Assembly: GCA_020137815.1 (NCBI GenBank)
Contig: CM035350.1
Coordinates: 7,903,651-7,967,650, forward strand
DNA: 64,000 nt
Source: Hormiphora californensis
Taxonomy: Eukaryota; Ctenophora; Tentaculata; Cydippida; Pleurobrachiidae
Reading direction: 5' to 3'
Under the pieces are notes generated by a model. It ran no database searches, had not been told where the DNA came from, and worked only from the letters and a program-made list of their open reading frames with translations. Within the stretch, counting starts at the first letter, position 1. Every line of letters begins with the position of its first letter. Both the position numbers and the translations under genes were made by a program. Of the stretch, positions 10,830-21,000 are shown in pieces.

Positions 10830-11752
10830 TTAGGGCGTTTCAGAAATAACTTCGCTTCGCGATATTTTGGGATCTATGATAGATAGAGACTTCTACCCAG
10901 TTTTATCTTGTTCAATGGACGATTCTCTTCTTGGGAACGTGTTTTGAATAGTTTACGGCAATGTTTAGTACCAAAAATTGGGTGATATGATACCAGAAGT
11001 CATGTTGCCGCTGAACGGGGTTCCCAGAGTTTTTCAAACGCCGCTGGAGAGGAGCTGATATGGATTTTTGGCTTTCTGTAGCGCTCAATCGATAGCCCAT
11101 CGTCTAAGGATGAGATATATATGCGATTTGGGCCTCGACGCGTTGCTCAAAAACCTCTTGGACAGTAAGTGTAACATAAAAAGTCGAAAAAATGCAAAAT
11201 TTCACCTCAATTTTTGGCTTGTTTTGGGGGTATGTTCGAAAACGTCAATTATTAACTTTTATATGTCAACAAATCAAATAATTGGCTTGACTATGTGATA
11301 GAACTTCCTTAGAGCTATCTTTTGCTGCAAAGTTTTTGATTATGAGCTACTCATATAAAAGGTGAAGGGACCCGGAAGTGAAACTTTCCAATTCTTACCG
11401 AATTTTTTTGGAGGCCGATTGCTCAGCCGCAAATAAAGTTAGGATCTTCTATTACATCTTAAACGATAGATAATTGTCTAATTAACAAGCTTGATGCAAT
11501 AAAACATCCCACAGATTCAATTTTCAAGAAGTACAGTAGTTTCAGCACTATGCGCGTTTTTCCCGTTCAGCGGCAGTTTGAGTTAAAGGTGTTTCCGGGT
11601 TCGCTGAGAGCCACCCCTGATCAAAAATTTCAAAATAACTACGGTTGTGAGTAGTCAAGACTTCAAATAACACGCTACAAAAGTGTATATGTGGATATCT
11701 TCAATACTTTTTGAAAATATCGGGAGACGAAGTTATTTCTGAAACGCCCTAA
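10830..11752. mobile_element. 923-bp MITE nested in pol
   Basis: Terminal inverted repeats begin TTAGGGCGTTTCAGAAATAA on both sides (about 25 bp, then partly matching), flanked by the 5-bp direct repeat TATTA (10825-10829, 11753-11757). No transposase ORF is present. It carries an internal region related to 4180-4500. It puts a stop codon into the pol frame five residues after the junction. TSD length alone does not settle the superfamily. Confidence 0.88.
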
Positions 11753-14700
11753 TATTATCAATTTTATCTATATTGGGAGAGTATTTGTTAGGGGTATAAT
11801 GTTTCATTTTTGAAATATTAATTACTCTCTCTGTATCTCCTATTTGTACCCTGTATAAATGCTGATTAATTACCTCGTTAACCTTATATGGTCCTGACCA
11901 CTTATGTCCAAATTTATGTAATGGTACATTAATTAAAACCATACACTGCATTCCTGCTTCAAAATAAGGACCTCTCGCATTCTTATCATAACTGTTAGCC
12001 ATGAACTGAGCTTGTTTCTCAACTTGAGAGCTAACCTTCCGAACTGTATCTCGTACCTTTAGATAAACTTTATAAGCCTCGGTTTCATAATCTTTAAATT
12101 CCTTATCTTGAGGGTCTGGAATAAACAAATCTCGTGGTGAACGAGCTTCTCTACCAAACACCAAGAAATTAGGTGAAAATCCGGTACGATTAGATCTCAT
12201 ACAATTAAGGGTAAATACTATCCAATCTATATACTGGTCATATTTATGAAAATCTTTATTTCCCATTATAGCTCTAAAACATGTATTTATTCTACGGTGG
12301 GAAGATTCAACTCGGCCTTGAGTGGAAGACTTCCACGGAGTCGAGCGAACATTACTAATACCAAAAACTTTACATGTCTCTTTAAATAATTTAGACTCAA
12401 AACCTGAACCCTGATCATGACTAATTGAATCAGGTACACCAAATCTGGAAATCCAATGCTTTAATATAGCCTTTATTGTGTGGTCAGCACTAGTTGATCG
12501 TACTGGTACACAAACGATATATGAACTGTAAAGATCAATCATAGTGAGCAAGGCAACATTACCAGATGGCGTTCTGCCCTTTTGTGGCTCGAGATGATCT
12601 ATCTGTAGGCATGCATTGAATGATTCACAGAATTGTGGCTTTAACGGCGCTTTAAGTGGCCTATTAGTGGCTTTAACCTGATGACATGTGATACAAGCAC
12701 CTACATACAACTTTATTTCCTGCTTTATTTTATAGAAGTGAAAACGCCTAGAAACTTGATCAACCGTGTTTTTAACACCTGGGTGACAACTACCCATGAG
12801 ATTGTGAAACATGTAGATAGCACGCTTTATGAGAGTATGTGGAACTACTGTTACCCAATTATAATTATTACTCTCTTGATTAAATACTTTATATTTTAAC
12901 AACCCTTTACTATACTTTAATAGTTCAAATTTCCGATAATAATACCAAGTCTCACGGTTACTTCGTATTGGATCAATATCTTCTGGTTTCGATCCAACCG
13001 AGACCCAAGATATAACTTCAGATAATATCATGTCATTTTGATACTCTCTGATGATATCATCCGTGGTGACTGGATCTAGAGACTCATTTTCACAATCTGG
13101 CTCTGAAACTCTGAGTACTCTCTCAAACCTTGACACCATATCTCCTTCATTTTCTGAATTGCTATTTACCTCATTACCGTTATCAACATCATAATTTTCA
13201 CAATTTTCACTTTGCTCTTCATCTGTATCCTGTACCGATATATGCCGCACAGAGTTCACAGTCTGTGTGCCGACCGTGTTCTCCGAGATGCCGTAAGCAT
13301 ATCGACTGAGATAATCTGGTATCTGTATCTCCTGCGATTTACCAGAAACATGATGGATTGTAAACTGGAAACCTGAGAGATCTGATAACCTTCTCTGCAT
13401 ATATGCATTATCTTTACTAAAAATAGTATTCAAATTCTGTAAACTCTTACAATCAGTATAAACTGTAAACTTTGTTCCCTGTAAGTATAATCTCCAATTC
13501 ATAATAGCTGAATGCAATGCTAAAAACTCTAACCTAGTTGCACCCCATCTCTGGAAATGCTTAGGAAGCTTCTTAGAGTAATATGATATCACTTTACGTT
13601 TTTTAGTCCTTGAATCTAACTGAGACAAAACTGCACCAAGTCCCTTTTTTGACGCATCCAGAGTCAAAACATACGAAGAGTATTCGTCATTAACACTTGG
13701 AATACCCAAAATAGGAGCAGTAGCTAAGCAAGACTTTAGCTTGTCAAATGAAACTTGACACTCTTTAGTCCACTTAAACTCTGTAATAGATTTACCTGTA
13801 AGGTCATATAATGGAGCTGAAATTGAAGCAAAATCTCTAATGAAAAGTCTATGATAATTAACCATTCCCAAAAACTTTTGAACTTGCTTCACACTAGTGG
13901 GAGGTGGTAAATTTTTTATAGCTTTAACTTTATCGTGATCTACCGCTATTCCTTCTTTAGAAATTCTAAGACCTAAAAACTTAACTTCCTGTTGAAACAA
14001 TTTGGTCTTCTTTGGAGAAAGTTTCAAATTGCCAAAAGTTAATCGGTCTAGAACAAACCTCAATCGCTTTAGATGCTCTGGATAAGTGTTACTACAAATA
14101 AGTAAATCATCTATGTATAGTAAGAGTGCTTTAAACGGTACTTTTTGAAATAAACAAGCCATAGCCCTTGAAAACTCACTACTTGACGAAGTTTGACCCT
14201 GTATCATACGGTTGAACATGTATCTCTTGCTATCATAAGTAAATGCCGTGAGATGTCGACTTTTCTCTTCTAGCCCGATCTGTGTGAATGAACTCACAAA
14301 ATCGAGTGAAGACAAAATCTCTGTCTCCGTAAGACGGTCAAATACATTTCTAATCTTAGGTAGCTCATAATTATCCTGTATACATTGTGAATTTAAACTT
14401 CTCGCATCTGTAACAAAACGATAAGTAGATCCTGTAGAATTAGATTTGGGTACCATAAACACTGCTGAATTCCATAAACTGTACTTACATGGAGAAATCT
14501 GGCCTGACTTACATAATGCAGCGATTTCCTGATCCATGTGGGGCTTTATTTTGTACGGAATGGGCCTAGATGGAACCCATTTAGGTACAAAATCACGCTT
14601 TAAATTCAATTTTGACTCATAAAATGATGCACAACCTAGATCATTCTTATCACGAGCAAAACAATGACTATACTCTGTAACTAACTCTTTCAATTGCTCT

Positions 14701-15692
14701 CTGTAGAGTGCGGGAACATGAGAAAGGTTGTCAATTTGCAATTGCTCATGCAGCTGATTGACATCTTTCCATTTTCCTGTCTCAATAGTCTCCTCTACCG
14801 TACATGCAGTATCTAGACGGGGAATGTCTAGATCGGCATTATACCACTCTTCTTTACCCGTTACTCTTTTCAAAGATCTTACTTGATCTGTTTCACCTTT
14901 ATTAATCGGCTCAAAAAATCCAAGTAGCTGATTTCTGTATACCTTTATTGCATTATCTGTGGGGTTGACGCAATGCACGTGAATTTTATTACCTTTAGAG
15001 TAAGATAATGTTCCGGTCACTAACAAATTTGATTTGCATGGTAAGCTACGATAAGGTTCAACCACTCCTTCATAATTGTTGTCACGCTGTTTCTTAGATA
15101 ACGGAAAGTTCCCAAGAACAAACATGGAACAATTAGGTGGAACTGTAACAGTCTGAGATAATCTAATTCTAACTTTATTCTTTATAACAAGGGGTTTTAA
15201 TTGACTCTCACACACTCTATTAGAGATTCTAACTGTATTAGATGGAACATCAATAATCATTTCCATGGATCTGATAACATCCATACCGAGTAAGAAATCG
15301 GTATCAATATGATCACATACGATGAAAGTTTCAATACTACTAGCACCATTTATCTCTATCTGTAAATCTATCTCACCTCTCATCGGTATAAGCTTCTGAC
15401 TAAGACCTGCTATAAGCTTATTAGTGGGTTTTACATTATCAGCTAAACCTATAATATGTACGAGTCTAGTAGCAACTAAACTGACATGAGCTCCTGTATC
15501 TACTAAATAATTTACTGGTTGATCTCCACAAAACCCATTCAAAACAATATCACGTGAGAGAGGTCTCCTTTGTCGAGACTCATTCGCACATCTATTGACG
15601 GAGCTAGATGGTTCTTGCGAATGTGAATCAACGGTAGGGTTGCCTGTAGATATAAAATACCTCTCTCTAAAGAAAATTCTGTTTATGACCAC
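11733..15692 (-). CDS. pol: Pol polyprotein: protease, RT, RNase H, integrase
   Basis: A 1,319-residue frame. The aspartic protease has LVDTGAHVSLV (Asp at 65). RT carries the catalytic YIDD box at 526-529, preceded by FVTDARSLN and SSLDFVSSFTQIGL. RNase H starts near LTLDASKKGLGAVLS (about 675). Integrase follows: an HHCC zinc finger (H and H around 960-970, CITC about 995), and the D,D-35-E core with MIDLYSS (about 1050), SHDQGSG (about 1092) and QGRVESS (about 1124). Order PR-RT-RH-IN is Ty3/gypsy. The frame overlaps the 3' end of gag by 26 nt in the +1 frame. The last five residues derive from the MITE end, so the natural C-terminus is in the 9917-10824 segment. Confidence 0.95.
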   Translation of the reverse strand: MVINRIFFRERYFISTGNPTVDSHSQEPSSSVNRCANESRQRRPLSRDIVLNGFCGDQPVNYLVDTGAHVSLVATRLVHIIGLADNVKPTNKLIAGLSQKLIPMRGEIDLQIEINGASSIETFIVCDHIDTDFLLGMDVIRSMEMIIDVPSNTVRISNRVCESQLKPLVIKNKVRIRLSQTVTVPPNCSMFVLGNFPLSKKQRDNNYEGVVEPYRSLPCKSNLLVTGTLSYSKGNKIHVHCVNPTDNAIKVYRNQLLGFFEPINKGETDQVRSLKRVTGKEEWYNADLDIPRLDTACTVEETIETGKWKDVNQLHEQLQIDNLSHVPALYREQLKELVTEYSHCFARDKNDLGCASFYESKLNLKRDFVPKWVPSRPIPYKIKPHMDQEIAALCKSGQISPCKYSLWNSAVFMVPKSNSTGSTYRFVTDARSLNSQCIQDNYELPKIRNVFDRLTETEILSSLDFVSSFTQIGLEEKSRHLTAFTYDSKRYMFNRMIQGQTSSSSEFSRAMACLFQKVPFKALLLYIDDLLICSNTYPEHLKRLRFVLDRLTFGNLKLSPKKTKLFQQEVKFLGLRISKEGIAVDHDKVKAIKNLPPPTSVKQVQKFLGMVNYHRLFIRDFASISAPLYDLTGKSITEFKWTKECQVSFDKLKSCLATAPILGIPSVNDEYSSYVLTLDASKKGLGAVLSQLDSRTKKRKVISYYSKKLPKHFQRWGATRLEFLALHSAIMNWRLYLQGTKFTVYTDCKSLQNLNTIFSKDNAYMQRRLSDLSGFQFTIHHVSGKSQEIQIPDYLSRYAYGISENTVGTQTVNSVRHISVQDTDEEQSENCENYDVDNGNEVNSNSENEGDMVSRFERVLRVSEPDCENESLDPVTTDDIIREYQNDMILSEVISWVSVGSKPEDIDPIRSNRETWYYYRKFELLKYSKGLLKYKVFNQESNNYNWVTVVPHTLIKRAIYMFHNLMGSCHPGVKNTVDQVSRRFHFYKIKQEIKLYVGACITCHQVKATNRPLKAPLKPQFCESFNACLQIDHLEPQKGRTPSGNVALLTMIDLYSSYIVCVPVRSTSADHTIKAILKHWISRFGVPDSISHDQGSGFESKLFKETCKVFGISNVRSTPWKSSTQGRVESSHRRINTCFRAIMGNKDFHKYDQYIDWIVFTLNCMRSNRTGFSPNFLVFGREARSPRDLFIPDPQDKEFKDYETEAYKVYLKVRDTVRKVSSQVEKQAQFMANSYDKNARGPYFEAGMQCMVLINVPLHKFGHKWSGPYKVNEVINQHLYRVQIGDTERVINISKMKHYTPNKYSPNIDKIDNIRAFQK

Positions 15693-16899
15693 TTGATTCT
15701 CTATAAACGTTATTAATAGTTTTCTTTAAACCTGGACAATTCTTCATATAATGCTCACCTTTACAAATATAACACTCTAACTTACGACTACGGGAATCAG
15801 ATCTACCGATATTACTATATCGCCCTCTACTGTTAGAGCGACCTCTGTATGAACGATCTCTATAACTGAATCTATCCGAAGATCGTCTTCGGCCTCTGGA
15901 CCTGTCCCAGGAACGGTCACGAGAACGATCGCGTGAGCGATCCTGAGATCGATCGCGAGAACGATCGCGAGAACGATCACGGTAGCGACCTTGAGAACTA
16001 TCCCGGTAACGACCTTGAGAACGATCACGAGAATTACCTCTATACCTTTCCCTAGAATCGGATCTATTTCTGTATCCCGATCCACCTGCAGTGTTTGATT
16101 CAGAACTATAAGGTGTAGAACTCCGATAATTACCTTTATAATTGCGGTTTCTTGGCCTTGATCTATCAGAACTAAATCTTACCTCTGTAGTGGAACTCTT
16201 CATGATACTTGATGTAGAAGAAGATGTTGCTTCCTCCTCTTGATCCTTCGCGAGACGCTCAAGATGCTTGGCCTGCCTCACTGCGGTCTTGAATGAATCT
16301 AGATCCACGTTTTCGTTCAACTTGGTCCGGATACCTGGATCTGAAATACCTTTAAGGAATACCAACAAGCACTGGTCTTCAGCTGACTCCTTATCTTCTG
16401 GATAAGCTAGAGAAGCCTTTTTCCGCAATTTAAAAACATAATCTGAAATGGATTCGTTAGTCAACTGTTTACAAGCGTTTAACTGACGCCTCAGAGAAAA
16501 CCTCTGTTCCCCGTAAATAGCTTTCTTGAAGAGTTCAAGAAACCGTTCGTGACTCTCTTGATCGTATTCATCAACTGTAACAGACTTAAACAACTGGTAG
16601 GTCTTATCATCCTTTATACTCTGCATAAACATTGGAAACTGCCTACTACTACCTAGGCGAGCAACTTGACAATACTCTGCATATCTCTCGCAATGCAACA
16701 TGAAATCATCTCCTTTATTGAAAGATGGACGTTCTGTCTGATTGGACAGATTTAACAACTGAATAGCACTTGACAACTCAACTTCTCTACCCGAGCTTTC
16801 TTGAAGCTTGGATTCAAGCTCACTCTTGAAATCTGGATCATCCTTTATTAACTGATCGACGCGCTCACTTATCTGTGTCTTAGTGAGATCCGTCATCAA
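15667..16899 (-). CDS. gag: Gag with RS repeats and CCHC-like zinc knuckle
   Basis: A 410-residue frame starting just inside the 5' LTR. Residues 1-210 resemble a retrotransposon capsid (FKKAIYGEQRFSLRRQLNACK and later helices). Residues about 270-345 are Arg/Ser/Asp-rich with tandem RDRSRDRSQ-type repeats (DNA repeat about 15890-16060). A zinc knuckle CYICKGEHYMKNC follows; its spacing is C-X2-C-X3-H-X4-C, one residue shorter than the usual CCHC. The stop lies within the start of pol. An alternative start upstream is not needed: the 5' LTR ends 27 bases before the ATG, which leaves a very short leader. Confidence 0.92.
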   Translation of the reverse strand: MMTDLTKTQISERVDQLIKDDPDFKSELESKLQESSGREVELSSAIQLLNLSNQTERPSFNKGDDFMLHCERYAEYCQVARLGSSRQFPMFMQSIKDDKTYQLFKSVTVDEYDQESHERFLELFKKAIYGEQRFSLRRQLNACKQLTNESISDYVFKLRKKASLAYPEDKESAEDQCLLVFLKGISDPGIRTKLNENVDLDSFKTAVRQAKHLERLAKDQEEEATSSSTSSIMKSSTTEVRFSSDRSRPRNRNYKGNYRSSTPYSSESNTAGGSGYRNRSDSRERYRGNSRDRSQGRYRDSSQGRYRDRSRDRSRDRSQDRSRDRSRDRSWDRSRGRRRSSDRFSYRDRSYRGRSNSRGRYSNIGRSDSRSRKLECYICKGEHYMKNCPGLKKTINNVYRESSGHKQNFL

Positions 16900-16926
16900 A
16901 CAATTGGTTTTTAATCAGGCTCCAAT
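16900..16926 (-). promoter_or_regulatory. Primer-binding-site region
   Basis: In the element's sense the 5' LTR CA end is followed by at-TGGAGCCTGATTAAAAACC. TGG two bases after the LTR is the usual start of a PBS complementary to a tRNA CCA end. The priming tRNA was not identified. Confidence 0.55.
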
Positions 16927-17086
16927 TGAAATGAATGAAGTATTGAATGGATGAGTATAATGTTTTGGAGTCGAGTAGGTACTAAGATGACAACAGCTAG
17001 ATTCACCAAACAAGAAGTGTCTTATCTATAAAACATTGCTCACGCATTGCACATGACATAATATAAAATATAACCTATACATCACA
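16927..17086 (-). repeat. 5' LTR (160 bp)
   Basis: Right-hand LTR, identical to 5585-5744; followed by the second CTAG target copy at 17087-17090. Confidence 0.93.
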
Positions 17087-17090
17087 CTAG

Positions 17091-18054
<964 letters not shown>

Positions 18055-21000
18055 ATGATGAAGTTGTCGATGGTTATTCTGGTAGCCCTGGTTGGTGCAG
18101 TCTCTGCCGCCAATCTCAATTGCCCAAAGTGCGTCGAAACCGGTAAGTTTGGTGTTGTATTAGTACGTCCAGCATTTCAACGTGTCTTTAATATTATACT
18201 TACAGTAGGTTAGCGACTGGCTATTTGAAATGGCGGCTAGTTTGAAACACCCCTTCTACAGGCCAGCAGGTGCACCATATTTGATTTTTAGACATCAGTG
18301 GGATAGTCAAACGGGGGGGGGGGGGGGGGGGGGGGGCCGGCTGAAGTTTTTGAAGTTTTTGAAGTCGACTTCAAAAACTTCAAACAGAAACTTAGGGTGG
18401 AAAACTTCAAAAACTTCAAAAACTCATATCTCCTAAACCGTTGCAGATAGGCCCTATGTTGCTTCATAACTCTTATATAAACTTGCATATTCCGAACAAG
18501 ATACACCCCTTTAAAAATCCTATAGACACTCAGAAACCATTAAAACTGGTCTAGCCCAAAAAAAGTCATGCGCACATACAAAATTATGAAAATATCCCAT
18601 TATCCCTCGAATTAGATGAGGTGGAGACTTCATTTTGGCACTTACCCCCACTAACTCGAGGCCGCTGATGATTTTAGTGTCCATAGTTTTTCACTACTCC
18701 CTTCATAAAAAATTTGCATTTTGTGAAACTGGAAAAAAGGGTGTGGCCCCAAAAAAATTTTTGAAAATTTAATTCATAGTAATTTTAAACACTTTCTTAG
18801 CAATTTCTAGGCAATTTGAGTTTTTGAGAATGAAAATTAAATTTGTTTTTACAAGAAAATTAAATTTTTCACACCAAATTGTGCCTTGGATTTCATGGCT
18901 AGGAATCATTGTAAATATCCTAATTTGTGCTAGAAAAAGGGCAGACAAGGACGGATAACTTTGCCACAATATGTATTAAGCATGAAACTAACCTAAACAA
19001 GTGTAATAAAAGTCACTAATAGCATATAAAAGTAGTTAAGAGTTTTTGAAGTTTTTGAAGTTTTTGAAGTCAACTTCAAAAACTTCAAAAACTCAAAAAG
19101 TAGGGTGGAAAACTTCAAACTTCAAAAACTTCAGCCGGCCCCCCCCCCCCCAGTCAAACTCATGCCAAGCCCACTACTGTATAAAAATCCAAATTTGGTG
19201 CACCTGTTGTCCTATTATTATGTTTCAAATTAGCCGCCATTTCAAATAGCAAGTCGCTACCCTATATAATATATATGAATTATATCAAGGTGTGTCGGTA
19301 CATCAGGAAATTACAAATTTGGAAACTGATATCAGTTTCCAGCTCCCAGTTACAAATGGCAGTGCTGAAACTACACGCAGCGCTACTTTCAAATGAGTCT
19401 CCCAGCTAGAAACTGGTGTCAGTTTCCTGCAACCTGGTGTCAGTTTCCTATTTCTAACTGTCCCTCTCTCAATTATTCCCCTCTGTCAACCATTCCGTTC
19501 TGTCATAGCATAGACTTTTTGGCGCCCTTATCACAACCCATTGGCCATTACTACTGCAGCTGCAGTGATGTGTACACTGTACACACACATTGACCCCTCT
19601 GTGTTGTGTTCTTACATGTGTACACTGTAGCTAGTCAGGGCATATGATACCAAAAAATGCTGAAAAAGAGTGTTTTTGGTGTTTCTAGGGACCTATTAGA
19701 GTCTACTAGAAGTGGAATTAGCTTGATAACAATTATACCCTCATTTTATCATCATATGCCCTTGGTAATGAAATTCCCCCTCTGCGCTAGCTCACGGAGG
19801 GGTAATAATATCGCTTGTACGGCGGGAAAAAAATTCCTGTGTCCAAACTACAAAGCAGAAAGTTCTAATTTTTTGAACATACCGAGGAAATTGTCTGAGC
19901 TACCATTACATACCGGAATTTTTCGATATTTTGGCCATTAACACTGTTTTTGTTTTTGGAAAACTATGAAGATGCTGGAATTTGGCTACAAAAACCTTCA
20001 GAAATGTGCAAAATGCCATTCCAAAGGTATTAGAGGTGGATTCATTGATAACTAAGCTATAGTCGAGTCAGAAAAAATTCCACAAGATTGGAATTTTATG
20101 CCCATATAAGGAGTTATGCGACACACCTCTGTTGTTAAACATGTGGTGTAATCGCTACCGGTCGTTACTTTCTGTAGAATTCAGGTCCTGGTTACTATAC
20201 AAACTAGTACCATACGTTTTAGATAGGTTTTTGACAAGTTTTTGATAACTTTTTATGAGAAGGTCCCGTAAATTTTCATTTTTAGGTAGGCGGTATTGTC
20301 ACCCCTATATGCAATAATAGGGGTGACTTCGTAACCAACATATGCCCTGACTAAGCGTGCAAATTCATCTCAATAACACGCTCCCGCCGCGATACAAAAC
20401 TTGTACAGCCGGGATATATACTTTACCGGTATCCCATTTGTAATCAGCGTTCTCAAATTCAACTTTCCCCCAGAGAAGGGTACAGATTGTACAGCAACAT
20501 CTACGCAATGTGACAGTGCTGCAGGAAGATGCTACAGTATTACATACACGTAAGTCATGAGGTAACACTCACAATTATAGCACAGTAAAAGAAAGGTACC
20601 TACGTCCTACATAATTTAAATATTTGGTAAAACATGCGGAATATAGCACCGTTAAACATATGTCTACCCCATCAGAAAGACACCGAAAGATGGGACAGCC
20701 AAAGAGTACTTCATGAAGGGCTGTGCTGTACCTACTACTACAGATGAGTTGACAGTGTTTGGTCTTGTAAATGATGCAGCCGTTGCAACATACACAGCCC
20801 TAAAAGGTGAGCGTAAATACCAGTACAAACCCCTCTACCTCTAGATACCAATACAAACCCCTCTACCTCTAGATGCCAGTACAAACCCCTCTACCTCTAG
20901 ATGCCAGTACAAACCCCTCTACCTCTAGATACCAGTACAAACCCCTTTACCTCTAGATGCCAGTACAAACCCCTCTACCTCTAGATGCCAGTACAAACCC

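Larger units (their letters stand above)
5585..17086 (-). mobile_element. Full-length Ty3/gypsy-class LTR element with env-like ORF
   Basis: An 11,502-bp element bounded by two identical 160-bp LTRs (5585-5744, 16927-17086) that read TG...CA and flanked by a 4-bp duplication CTAG (5581-5584, 17087-17090). On the minus strand the order is LTR, TGG-starting primer-binding region, gag, pol (protease, RT, RNase H, integrase), pol C-terminal extension, env-like ORF, an extra ORF, purine tract, LTR. Protease-RT-RNaseH-IN order puts it in the Ty3/gypsy class, and the env-like ORF recalls errantivirus-type elements. Identical LTRs and open frames indicate recent insertion. The only lesion seen is a nested 923-bp MITE (10830-11752). 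This is an endogenous element, described as found. Confidence 0.93.

Noticed and set aside
15777..16085. Minus-strand 102-residue ORF overlapping gag
   Set aside because: Alternate-frame reading of the RS-repeat region; Ile/Val/Asp pattern follows from the repeat.
18230..19249. Lys/Phe/Thr/Ser repeat ORFs near 18230, 18288 and 19046
   Set aside because: They read through the 'gaagttttt' repeats in the inverted ends of a transposable element.
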